Of a stretch of DNA of 50,430 nt, positions 21,641 to 31,560 are shown one piece after another. How positions within the stretch are numbered: the stretch's first letter is position 1; every line of letters begins with the position of its first letter. The position numbers and the translations under genes are program-made. The notes under the pieces are model-generated. The model was not told the origin of the DNA and did not search any database. It worked only from the letters and a program-made list of their open reading frames with translations. Source of the DNA: Penium margaritaceum (lineage: Eukaryota; Streptophyta; Zygnematophyceae; Desmidiales; Peniaceae); NCBI GenBank assembly GCA_023375785.1, contig SZWC01000092.1:266191-316620 (forward strand), written 5' to 3'.

Positions 21641-23197
21641 GAGTGGATCGTGCTGCTCGAGGCGGGTGACACACCCCCACCTAACTGGCCTGGGACGCCA
21701 GTGGCCGTAGAGAGCAAGGCTGCCAATTCAGGGAGAGCGTCCGCTCAGGCTGAAGCGGAGTTGACATCCGACACCGCGTCAGAGACATCCGAGGCCTCCT
21801 CGGAGGCCAATGGCTCTTCCCTCCTGGGGAAGTACAACAGCAGTAGCAGCACAAGCAGCCAGCACCAGTACCGCTACGGTGCAGTGAGCACCAAGCAAAG
21901 CCTGCAAAGCAGTACGACGGAGGGAAGGCCAAGTGGACTGGCTTGAGCTGGTGGTGCCTTACGCAGGGAGAGCCGGCTACCATCGCGGAGGCTCTCTCGC
22001 GGCCGGACGCCGCTAAGTGGAAGGAGGCAATGGAGAGCGAGCTCGCCTCTATAGAAGAGAACGGAACGTGGGAGCTGGTGGACTGACCACCAAACGCACA
22101 CGTGGTGGGCGTGAAGAGGGTCTAACGCATCAAACGCAAGCAAAACAATAGCATCGACAAGTACAAGGCAAGGATCGTCGCGAAGGGGTTCTAACAGAGA
22201 GTAGGGTCTGAGTACGACGAGACCTACTCTCCTGTCGCGTCTTTCCCCTCCATCTGAACCTTGCTGGCTATGGCTGCGGCGCGCAACATGGAAATCGACC
22301 AGATGGACGTCAAGACCGCCTTCCTCTACGGGAAGCTTCACAAGGAGATACTAATGGAGGTGCCCGTGGGTGTCAAGGCAAAACCCGGGCAGGTGTGTCG
22401 CCTCATCAAGGCGCTCTACGGGCTAAAACAGGCCCCAAGAATCTGGTATAAGGAGATGGACAGCTTCATGGCTAGGCTTCTCGTACTGCCACAACGACCC
22501 CAGCGTGTATGTGCGTGCAGATGACCAGGGGCTGTTGCTGGTAGAGCTGTACGTGGATGACCTGATTCTGGCCTCCACCTCCATGAAGGCCCTCAAGGCC
22601 CTCAAGGAAAAGCTGCATGGGCGGTTTCAGATGAAGGACATGGGCGAGCTCTCGTACTACTTGGGCATCGCCATACATCGCAACCGAGCTACAGGCACCA
22701 TCGAGCTCAACCAGACAAAGTATATCTCACAGGTGCTTCGGCACTACGGCATGGAAGACGCCAAACCCCTCAGCAGTCCTCTCCTCACAAAGTGCAATCT
22801 CACCTTCGCCCACTCCCCCAGCACGGAAGCCGAGCGCCGCGAAATGCAGGATTTGCCGTACCAGTCTGCAGTAGATAGCATCATGTATGCCATGGTTAGC
22901 ACGCGGCCGGATATCTCCTTTGCTGTGGGGCTAGTCAGTCGGTTTGTGGCCAACCTTGGGCCAGTCCACTGGTAGGCCGTGAAGCGTATTTTGTGCTATC
23001 TCAACAAGACACGGCACATGGGGCTCCAGTACGGCGGCTTTCAAGGAACATACCCTTTGCGCCTAAAGTGCAACACCGACGCAAATTTTGGAGGCAACGT
23101 GGATGATAGGAAGTCCACCTCGGGCTTTGTGTGCCTTGTGAATGGCGGCATTGTGTCGTGGGCCAGCCGCAAGCAAGACTGTGTCTCCATCGCATCG
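21641..23197 (+). pseudogene. B2 reverse transcriptase and start of RNase H
   Basis: An acidic linker (about 21650-21950) is followed by the RT. Stops lie at VD*PPNAHVVG, at RV*RIK and at GF*QRV. The core is open from about 22261: QMDVKTAFLYGKLHKEILME, LIKALYGLKQAPRIWYKEM. A frameshift near 22470 leads to the frame holding YVDD at 22550-22561. IELNQTKYISQVL and DISFAVGLVSRFVANLGP follow, with a TAG at 22973-22975. RNase H begins DDRKSTSGFVCLVNGG and is interrupted at about 23197 by the PLE. Confidence 0.85.
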
Positions 23198-23198
23198 C

Positions 23199-23640
23199 CA
23201 ACGAACACAAGACAGCCGATGCAAAAGACAAACTCAACAATGCGGCTACAATGGCTGAAGCCATGGAGACAACTCCAACAACGCAAGAGCTCATCAAGGA
23301 GGTAAAGAAGGAAGTAGCGGATGCCACTATACACTTGGCAAAGCCCAAGCACAAGACCGTGGTAGCACCAAAGCACACGCCACTTCCAAAGCTGCAGCAG
23401 CAGCAGCAATAGCAGCAGTAGCGGCAGCTTTCACCGCAACGGTATCAACAGCACTAGTAGCCGCGACGGCAGCAGTAGTAGCCGCAACGACAGCAGCAGC
23501 AGCAGCCGCGACAACAACTGCAGAAGCAAATGGGGAAGCAACCACCACCACCAACACTAAAGTACACGCAAAACAATGGCAACAAGGCAAAGAACAATGG
23601 CTACAAGGCAAAGCATCAAGGAGGACCGAACAAGACCAAG
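23199..23640 (+). pseudogene. PLE N-terminal, glutamine-rich region
   Basis: A frame from 23131 (starting in B2) reads TADAKDKLNNAATMAEAM, then TQELIKEVKKEVADATIHLA, a charged, possibly helical stretch. A run of glutamines is then broken by TAG codons (23409 onward). Up to 23640 the sequence is CAG/CAA-rich and encodes Q, P and N-rich protein (KQPPPPTLKYTQNNGNKAK). It may be the N-terminus of the PLE ORF or an unrelated insert. I do not recognise a domain. Confidence 0.5.
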
Positions 23641-25655
23641 TTTACGAGATGGCCAAAAAATGCATAAGGCCGCACACGCGGCATCTTCTGGCAGAAATGT
23701 CATTGCGTGAACTGGCGTTGTTTCTATTATCTCAAAAAACTCCTTTCCAGCTTGAGAACAAAGTGGTGAACAAGGGAGTGCATTACCTGAGTTCAAAGGT
23801 ACTCTCCCCTCATAAAACCACAGTCCTTAGTCTAGGACTGAACTTTGTACTTACGCCTAAACCCTGCCACCTTGCAGATTCGTCCCCCTGTCTGAATGAT
23901 CTCTTCACAACCGTCCATCTCATGTGGTGTTTCAGAAATAGCCCTTGCAAGGCTATTCCCAAGTTCAGAGTCCCCAACCCTTCCTAGATGCCTCCGTTGG
24001 TACCAAGAGCATTAGAGGACTAATTTCAGCTACTACTTTCATAGGTGGCTAAAACATTTCAGCACAGCCGAGTGACGAAGAGGAGAACCTTACCAAACCA
24101 CCTTTGGAAGGCTCTCAGAAATCTTCAGCAGGACAACTCCATTATCATCAAAGCTATCGACAAAAATCTTGGCTTAGTAGTAATGGACAGGGACAAGTAC
24201 ATCATTGAATGTCTTTCTCACCTTCAGGACACAACTACATATGTCGAGATGGAATGTGACATCGAGGCTATCAGAGGACAACTCTGTGATATCAGGAGAG
24301 ATTTAGTACCTTAGGTCTACTCTCCAATTCTATTTGGGAGTACTTTCTCCGAGTACCGAAGCTCGGCTGGAATTCTGCTGCATTCTACACTCATAAATAT
24401 CCACAAAACACCTCCGGTGGGTAGACCAATTGCAGCATGCTATAGTTGGATAACGACACAAGTATCAAAGTGGCTGGAGAGCGAGCTACAAGAACTCGTT
24501 CAGCAACAGCCCACCTACCTCAAAGACAGTACATCTATGCTGCTTGAGATAGAAACACTCACTCTCCCACCAACTACTCTTCTAGCTACATATGACGTCG
24601 TCTCCCTATACCCCAGCATCCCAATCTCCAAGGCTCTAAGCTACATCGACTCACTGCTTGAAGTTGCACGACACCCAAAAACCCCTTAGGTTATGCAATT
24701 GCTCTCATGGGTGATGCATAACTCATTTGTGGAGTTTCAAGGAGTGACATACAAACAGGTTAAAGGCACGGCCATGGGAATACCTACAGCACCTGCATTC
24801 GCCATCCTGTTCATAAGCTGCCTTGATATCGAGATGCAACGCACACACAACATCCAACCTTTGCTACATCGTCGATATATCGATGATGGCATCATCATAC
24901 GGACAGAAGGGAGAGACAGCCTGATCAGTTTCCTTCAAGTATTCAACACCCTTGACGAGAACATCAAGCTGAAATGGTCCATCTCCAACACTACGCTTGA
25001 CTTTCTCGACATCACGCTCTACAAAGGTGAGAGGTTCAAGAGACATGGACACTAGGACACGAAAACGTACCAAAAACCCATGAATAACTACCTTTACCTC
25101 CCCTTCACAAGCTATCATCCACGAAGCTGCCTAAAAGCATTCATCACCTCTGAATTACGACGACATCTTATGCGGACATCCTCAGCTTTGGAGTACCTAA
25201 CTCTAAACCAGGCCTTCTTTGACAGGTTATGAGCAAAAGGGTACTCAAAGAAATTTCTTCCCCTCTTTGACCAGGTCCGCCACGAACAACGTCAAGGACT
25301 CCTTGAGAAATCATGTGAACAAAAGACAGGCTCGACTTCAACCATGACTGGGCCACCCCTAGTATTAAAGAAATTTCTGAACCCACGTTCAGAGAGTCTA
25401 CACTTGGGGAATATTCTTAGACGTTTTTCTAGAGGTCTAAGAAACTTTAGCCCAACCATGTTCTCTGGTAGAAGTATTTTGGCATGGAGGCTCCTTAGAA
25501 AATTAGGTACCTACCTAGTCTCCTCTAGGATTCGGAGGCTACCACAATGGCGTGCATCGCACGCGACTGATTTAGCTTCCAAGAAGCCTACATTGCTTGC
25601 TTCGCACGTAAGCGCGAGCCGCTTACACTGGTTGTGTAGAGAAACTATATTTTAG
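23641..25655 (+). pseudogene. PLE reverse transcriptase
   Basis: Penelope-type RT. N-terminal landmarks are NKGVHYLSSKVLSPHKTTVL and LGLNFVLTPKP (about 23760-23870). Then in one frame: NSIIIKAIDKNLGLVVMDRD (24135), motif A YDVVSLYPSIP (24591), motif B KGTAMGIPTAPAFAILF, and motif C HRRYIDDG with YIDD at 24876-24887. The thumb-like end has LGTYLVSSRI. In-frame stops lie at 24312 (TAG), 24687 (TAG), 25053 (TAG) and about 25228 (TGA), plus a frameshift before 24045. The catalytic residues are kept, but the gene is dead. RT of this class is related to telomerase RT. Confidence 0.85.
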
Positions 25656-25662
25656 TTTCTCT
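25638..25662 (+). other. Perfect 10-bp hairpin at end of PLE coding region
   Basis: AGAGAAACTA (25638-25647), five-base loop, TAGTTTCTCT (25653-25662). It lies directly before the hammerhead-like motif and overlaps the last codons and stop of the RT frame. It could be a structural element of the PLE RNA. I see no further evidence of role. Confidence 0.6.
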
Positions 25663-25736
25663 GTTACGTGAGTTCTAGTGTACACTGATGAAGGCCACAT
25701 TTGGCCGAAACGCGTATGCACTTTACATCATGTAAC
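25663..25736 (+). ncRNA. Hammerhead-like ribozyme, type I (PLE)
   Basis: The core CTGATGA is at 25685-25691. Stem II is GGCCA/TGGCC (25693-25697 with 25702-25706, loop CATT), then GAAA at 25707-25710. Stem III is the self-complementary ACGCGT (25710-25715). The predicted cleavage site follows A25716. Stem I has an inner part (GTGTACA with TGCAC, one bulge or mismatch) and an outer part GTTACGTGA (25663-25671) with TCATGTAAC (25728-25736), eight Watson-Crick pairs and one G-U. One extra A (25692) separates the core from stem II. Very short stem III pairing is known for PLE hammerheads, which are thought to act as dimers. Confidence 0.75.
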
Positions 25737-25812
25737 CTTTCGCAACCAGCCCATCCCTACTTTTCTCTCTAACCTTGGGTATCTTTGCCGCTTTGAGATG
25801 ACCACTCCTAAC

Positions 25813-26238
25813 GACATCGAGTACGTGGCGCTGTCTGAGGTGTGCAAGGAGACGCAGTGGCTACGCAGCTTGCTCGCTGAGATGCACGCACCACAAAAGG
25901 AGGCCACCGTTGTCCACGTCCACAACCAGAGCACGATGGACATCACGTTCAAGGACACCCTCTCTAGGCGGACCAAGCACATCGTCATCCGCTATCACTA
26001 TACGCGCGACCTTGTCGCCAAGGGAGTGGTGGATCTGCAATACATCGCAACCAAGCAGATGCTCGCAGACTTCCTAACGAAGCCGTTGGACAGTGACCCG
26101 CACATGGCAGGGGCGCGGGGCATCAGGATGGTGAGCGCAGCAGACGAGGGCAGCCTATTTCACAGGTGGCCGACATCGCTGGGCCCATGGCCGCAGCAGG
26201 AATCTAGCCGCACATGGACGCAGGTGTAAAGGAATGTT
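25813..26238 (+). pseudogene. B2 RNase H (second half) and 3' tail
   Basis: Continues RNase H after the PLE: IEYVALSEVCKETQWLRSLL, then RRTKHIVIRYHYTRD, ending KQMLADFLTKPLD. Expected catalytic and substrate residues are mostly present. The DNQSA-type motif reads HNQSTMD. An ORF starting at 25678 is a fusion of PLE 3' sequence and this domain. The noncoding tail runs to the 3' LTR at 26239. No strong purine tract is visible, only gtaaaggaatg. Confidence 0.83.
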
Positions 26239-26439
26239 TGTTATGTTTTGTGTATGCCCCTGGTCCAATCAGCGGAAGATTTAGACTGGGTATGCACTAC
26301 GCTTGTTGTGCAAGTCCCCCAACGACATGCAAGAGAGGCTGGAAGAGACAAGGCATGCACTGCTCATCCTTGTGGAGTTTATCCCCTTGGTCTACTCTTG
26401 GTAGTCTACCTGGTGCATGCTCCTTATGACAACTTCCTA

Positions 26440-26504
26440 CAGCCCAGTGGGTGAAGGCGCCGTCTCACAAGCGAGAGGTCCGGGGTCGAATCCCGCCTGG
26501 ACCA
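26440..26504 (+). other. tRNA-like segment in family B LTR (copy 2)
   Basis: Same position in the LTR as copy 1: cagcccagtgggtgaaggc, then gtctcacaagcgagag, ggggtcgaatccc and the end tggacca. The box B-like part is closer to a real tRNA T-arm than in copy 1. Confidence 0.55.
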
Positions 26505-26684
26505 AATTTTCTTTGTGAGTAAAAAGGGCCAAGGAAGCTTCCTAGAATCCTCTAAGGTCCAAGGTGGATCAAGCGCCACTTGGCGGTCACAGAGGATGCC
26601 ATGTCATCAAAGCTGATGACACTGTCTAGGGTGGCCTTGGGGAGAGGCCCCTCCAAGGAGCCACTGGGAGCATAGACTAGAGAC

Positions 26685-26691
26685 TATATAA
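26685..26691 (+). promoter_or_regulatory. TATA box in B2 3' LTR
   Basis: TATATAA in gactatataaggcctgtc, identical to the 5' LTR motif. In this position it could drive transcription into the flanking DNA. Confidence 0.6.
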
Positions 26692-26999
26692 GGCCTGTCA
26701 TTTGCATGTGATTATATGTTATCTCTTACTCTTGAGACTTGGGAGAAAACTAATCCCTTGTTGGCTACTAAGAAAGACGGTAAAGAACAAGTGCAAGTGC
26801 ACACTTTGGTGTGTAGCATTGCCAGTTGGGTGAGAGTTTGGAACACTCTCCGGCCACGGTTGGGACAAGCTAAGTGAACCTTTCAGTGTGGAAACACCAC
26901 TCCGTGGGTGATCTCTACCTTGGTTGAAATACCAAGGGCAGTCGGCAGTTTACATGTCGGCGCCATTTATTCTAGACGGTGGCCAAGTGTGGAGTGACA

Positions 27000-28140
27000 T
27001 CCAGAAATGCCCTCGCTCACAGAGCTTCTAGCCCATCTTCAAAGGGTACGTATGACCTGGTATTAGAGCATTGGTAGCCATCTAGTACGGTGCTGCTAGC
27101 ACAATTATTGAAGCTATTGATGATGAATCTTCTTTCTCCGCTTCTGCCAATTAGGCCGCTGAATGCGCTACATTAGACATGGGAGAGTGGCATTGTTCTT
27201 CCACTGTCAGAATACAGGAAGGGTCTGGAAAGACTCGATCTGCTTCCATTGCCTTGTGAGCTGCTGGTTGTGTTACTTCCTCACAAACAATGTTAGTGCT
27301 GATTACGAAACTCTCTTTAGAGACATCATTGGAGATGATGACGTGGCTGGTATCCCTCTGATAGAGGTGATAGGCCTTGCTTGCCACGTCATAGCCGATC
27401 AATTTTTGTAGCTTCTCCTTGGGCACGTACATCTGCGCCAAGCTGCCAAACGTGCAAAGATGACCCATGCTCGGCTTCTTGCTGAACCATGCCTCATACG
27501 GCAGCATCTGCTCCAGGAACTTACATGGACTGCGGTTTTTGATGTACACCGTAGGGCTCACTACTTCGGCCTAAAAGTCGTAGGTCAACCGAGCCGGGTG
27601 CAACATGGAGCACACCAACTTAACAATGGTGCGGATGGCGCATTTTGCTACTCCAATCTATAGCAACAAGTATGGCGCGGTGCGTAGCGCCTTGATTCTT
27701 ACTTTTGCAAGATAGTCCTGGAACTCCATGCTCAAATACTCTCCACCGCGGTCGTTGCGCAGCGCCTTGAGTTTCTTGCCAGTTTGGTTCTCCACCATGG
27801 CCTTGAACTCCTTCAATTTGCCAAAGCACTGTTCCTTGGAGCAAACGATGTACACAGTAATGTAACGGCTGAAATCATTAATGAAAGTGAGAAAATACCT
27901 AGAGCCTCCAAAGCTCTAGGTCTGCATCGGGCCACACAATTCTGTGTAGACCAGCTCAAGCACCTCTTTCGCACGCTTCTTTGCTCCAGAAAATGCCTCG
28001 CGATGCTGCTTCCCCTCCAAACAACCGATGCATAACTACTACTCAAAGTTAGAGATGGTGGGAAAGTCACGCACCATCTGCTTTGTTTGAAGTTGCTACA
28101 AGGCACGCATGCCAATGTGGTTGTAGTACGCATGCCAGAT
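27000..28140 (-). pseudogene. A3 integrase, copy 1
   Basis: Minus-strand family A integrase. The C-terminal part (27151-27561) has YIKNRSPCKFLEQMLPYEAW and KLIGYDVASKAYHLYQRDTS. The core (27658-27855) has LRNDRGGEYLSMEFQDY. The N-terminal zinc region lies near 28100. An in-frame deletion of about 27 bp near 27401 removes the WDAKS segment between KEKLQK and IGYDV. The second copy at 42866-43648 shares it. Stops split the gene. Confidence 0.82.
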
Positions 28141-29121
28141 TTTGCCATCTAAGACCTGCACCACTGCTGCAAGACTCTGTTCACGCGGGATCTTGGTCGT
28201 CCCCAACAGGCGGTACATGTCGCCTTCCTTCGACGACCAGGCCAGCTCCTATTTCCTTGTCGAGGATGTAGCCATAGTCATCATCAAAGACGGCTCGCAA
28301 TCCTTGAATGCATCACCAGGTAGATACAGCATGCCATGTAACACTCCCACTTCAATGCCACGTGGGGTCTCCAACCACATCTCCACAATCCCAATCCCCT
28401 CAGTATACACCACCCAATCACCATCCAAAACAATCGGACGGGGGAGAATGGAGAGCACCTGCGTAAACTACTCCTTGTGGTACGCCAGACTCTTGGTACA
28501 CCCTAAGTCCTTGTACTCACCAGATCCGCCTTTTCCTTCTGCGACATGTCAGACTGCGCCATGAAGAGGCGGTCGCGCACCTCCTTGGCGACGTTTATGT
28601 TGCCAAATGGCGCATGCCAGTCTCGTTCTCCTCCTGCTGCTACTGCTGACGTCGATGTGATATTGCTGCTATTGTTGTGGAGATTACTACTTTTGCTGCC
28701 ACTGCTGCTGCTCCTTCTGGTCCCTCTTGAACTTGAACTACTCATTCTTGTAGTTTCCTTCTTTTTGGAAATAGTGGCACTCGCCCTTCTTCTTGCCTCT
28801 CTGGTGCCCAGATTGCTGCTACTATTGGTAGCGTGAGCCCATGACCATGAAAACTGCTTCACTACTCCTGCTGCCGCCATTTTCCTTTACGGCATTGCAA
28901 CGAAGCTCTACCTACACCAGGTACGTAAAGATAAAGTCCAGGTCGAGAGTCGGCTGGCACTCCAACGTCTCTCGCACCATATCATGACTCGTTGGGAGCC
29001 TCCTTGGCAAGATAAGGACAATATGTGTGTCTTCCACAGGATTCTCGGCCGCTTTCAGATCCTCCACCAGCTCCTCTGCCCTGTCAAAGTACGCCTTCAT
29101 CCCTTCGCCACCTTGCATTTT
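28141..29121 (-). pseudogene. A3 protease and C-terminal gag
   Basis: Minus-strand reading. The protease region is at 28249-28560, with VVYTEGIGIVEMWLETPRGI near 28380. Then come the glutamine-rich linker and zinc-knuckle region (28600-28850) and gag (28912-29121) with KMQGGEGMKAYFDRAEELVE and LECQPTLDLDFIFTYLV. Gag is cut at atttt (29117-29121), the target site of A6, and continues at 41059. The gene is full of stops. Confidence 0.8.
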
Positions 29122-29822
29122 TGTTGTGAAAGGAGCCATCCCGTTCAGTTTCAGGTCCACAGGAGCAAGTTCCGGGAAAGTACGAGATACCTACTTCGAT
29201 CATCAATCCAATTTCACCATTGGAAAGATGAGGTTGCCAAATATCTACGATCCAAATTTGAGGCCGATCCAATAGTCGGATGGGGAGATGTGAATTTTTG
29301 AAGTTTTTGGGGTCATCGACCGTCGATATTCGGGTGACCATGGGCGATGGCTCCATGCCTCAGCCTCAGAAAAGATAAAGGCAAGAGATCCAGGGTCATG
29401 ATCTGATGGGAGAAATGTCCAAAAAGGTCCTACATTCTTGGGTTGCCTTGTCAAAGTGTGCCGACTAGGAAAAAGGTACCTCTCCTTCTGTGCTAGCCAT
29501 GGACACATGGCGATTCTCCATGGGATTGTGGGTTATGTGACCACTAGGAGTGTGCTATGAGAGCATTTTCTACCTCTCTAGGTTGTGTCTGAGTGGTCAG
29601 CCTGATTGCTAGGCTAATTTCCTCTCTTGTGTGAGATTATGGACTCGAGTGTGTGAGCCTTAGCCTCCATGGCTAAGTGGTGTGGCATGTGAGAGGGCTG
29701 ACTTGCCCAAGCTGTAACTTTATATGTACTCCATCATTTTGAGTGATTCAACAACCATTCTTCAGCACAAGTAATGCCCTTCCAGTCCCACATGCTCGCT
29801 GCTCCAAGGCTCCCCCTTTCCT
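29122..29822 (+). repeat. A6 5' LTR (3' end truncated)
   Basis: Plus-oriented family A LTR starting tgttgtgaaagg. The last 15 or so bases (ctccagatccaaca type) are missing. At about 29822 it is joined to the opposite-strand end of A4. The junction is an inverted LTR-LTR fusion. Confidence 0.85.
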
Positions 29823-29885
29823 AGAACTTTCCTGGAACATGCTCCTATGGACCTCAAACTCAGCCACATGGCTCCTTTTCCAACA

Positions 29886-31560
29886 ATATTCCACTTTGCC
29901 GCAGTCAGAGTGGGCTTAGTCCACATACAGTCATGAAGAACTACTGTTTCTCACGGGTCACTGGCTTGGTGTACAAATCAGCGACTTGCTTGTTGGTTCG
30001 AGGAAACTCCAACTTGATAGCATCTCCTGCACCATATGCCTGATGAACTGATATGCGATGTCAATGTGCTTGGTGCGTGCATGGTGCTAAGTGTTCTTGG
30101 CAAGTGCCATTGCATTTTGGTTGTCAACGCGCACCGAAACTGGAACTCCTGCACTCCCACTCATCTCTACCATGAGACGCTGAAGACAAACTGCTTCCTT
30201 GGCTCCAAAGCTGAGAGAGACGTACTCAGTTTCCGTGCTTGAGGTGGCCATGACCACCTGCCGCTTGCTGCACCAGTTGATGGCACCTCCATTCATGAGA
30301 AACTCATGTCTAGAGATGGACTTGCGGGTCTCAAGATTTGAAGCCCAATCTGCATCTATGTAGTCGATGATACTGTTGTCGTTGCCGTTATAAGTGATGC
30401 CGATGTTGATGGTTCCATCAAGGTACCGGAAGATCCGCTTCACTACCTTCTAGTGCTCAGGTCCGGATTTGCCATGTGCTGGCTCACAGCGCTAACAGCC
30501 TGTACGAGGTCCAGCCTGGTTACCACCATCAAGTACATTAGACTGCCGACGGTGCTCTGGTACTTTTGGCGCTCAGCTGCATCTGCTTCTCCACTGAAGC
30601 TCACAAGGTACTGCCGTGTCTCCAACGATTGCCGATGGGTTTGGCCTGTGCCATGCCGAACCGCTGTAGGACGTTCTTGATATAATGATTCTGCTATAGA
30701 AAGAGAGAGCGTGATTTGCGGTCACGCGTGATCTGGATGCCGAGGAAGAATGACGCCTCCCCGAGATCAGATATCTCGAAGGGCTCCTGCATGGCCTCCT
30801 TGAACTCGTGCAGTGCAGACATGCTGTTGGAAAAGAGGAGCATGTCATCCAGATAGACAATGATGATGAGGATCTCATGCTCATGTTGTCCGCGATATAC
30901 GCTGTAGTCACACTTAATGCGCTCAAACCTCATGTACTGCAACGCCGCATCCAACTTCTGGTTCCAAGCACGCGACACTTGCTTGAGGCCATACAGCGAC
31001 TTCTGCAGCTTGCAAACCAAGTGCTCCTGGCCATCCATGACGAACCCCTCTGGCTGCTCCATGTAGATCTCCTCCACCAAGTCACCATTCAAGAATACCG
31101 TCTTGATTTCCATGTGGTGAACCTCGAAATCCTCAGCTACTGCATAAGAGAGGAGCGTGCGCACAGAGGCAAACCTGGCAATAGGGGCAAAAGTTTCTGT
31201 GTAGTCGATGCCCTCCTGCTGCGAGTAGCCCTTGGAACCCAGCTTCGCCTTGTTCTTTTCCAGGTTAGCATTTACTCTCCGCTTCTTCTTGAATACCCAC
31301 TTGCACTTGATCACCTTACATCCAGGTGGACACTCAGTCAGCTCCCACATGCCGTTGTCCAGCTTCGACTGTATCTCTTGCTGCACGGCTTGCGCCCAAG
31401 CTGCTGCATCCGGTGCAGCTGTGGCCTCCTTGTATGACGGTGGCTCATCTGAATCTGCTGCAATTGCGACGTTCATCTGTTCTGGTTTCCGCAGTATCCA
31501 GAAATGGCCGCGCTCACCATCCTTGTAACGTACTCTAAGAAGGTACCTGTGACCTGGTGC
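29886..31560 (-). pseudogene. A4 reverse transcriptase and RNase H
   Basis: The RT frame 30694-31476 (260 codons) is long and readable: [72 protein letters not shown] and the active site VYLDDMLLFSNS, with YLDD in place of YVDD. A stop follows FL. RNase H at 30087-30443 has DYIDADWASNLETRKSISR and TEYVSLSFGAKEAVCLQ. The MDVKT motif has become MEIKT, which replaces the first catalytic aspartate by glutamate, so activity is doubtful even before the stops. Confidence 0.85.

Larger units (their letters stand above)
23198..25812 (+). mobile_element. Penelope-like element inserted in B2 RNase H
   Basis: About 2.6 kb with no copia sequence, between the two halves of the B2 RNase H. It contains a glutamine-rich N-terminal zone, a Penelope-type reverse transcriptase with A, B and C motifs, a perfect hairpin and a hammerhead-like ribozyme near its 3' end. 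Alignment with B1 RNase H places the host junctions near 23197 and 25810. A short aacga occurs at both ends (23200-23204 and 25810-25814). No GIY-YIG endonuclease and no CCHH linker can be read. Confidence 0.82.
18110..26999 (+). mobile_element. B2: full-length family B element with nested PLE
   Basis: Plus-strand element with LTRs at 18110-18864 and 26239-26999. It is flanked by a perfect 5-bp target duplication tccag (18105-18109 and 27000-27004). Internal order: leader, gag, protease, integrase, RT, PLE insertion, RNase H, tail. Of its 8.9 kb about 2.6 kb is the inserted PLE. The coding region has several stops and at least two frameshifts. It sits inside the minus-strand element A3. Confidence 0.92.
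26239..26999 (+). repeat. B2 3' LTR
   Basis: 761 bp, TGTTATG to GTGACA, followed by the target repeat tccag. A tRNA-like segment is at 26440-26504 and TATATAA at 26685-26691. Confidence 0.92.

Noticed and set aside
23405..23530. CRISPR-like or satellite array
   Set aside because: Only a CAG/CAA microsatellite with irregular units. There are no spaced repeats.
23640..25800. GIY-YIG endonuclease in the PLE
   Set aside because: I searched both ends in the plus-strand frames for the GIY...YIG pair and the preceding cysteine motif and found none.
26214..26454. Cysteine-rich small protein encoded in the family B LTR
   Set aside because: The frame overlaps the LTR start. Its equivalent in the other LTR copies (18119-18325, 43607-43837) differs in start, end and frame, so coding is not supported.
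29122..29822. Solo LTR with its own target duplication
   Set aside because: The right flank is not A3 gag. The matching atttt and the continuing gag are found at 41059, so this is the 5' LTR of a longer element (A6).
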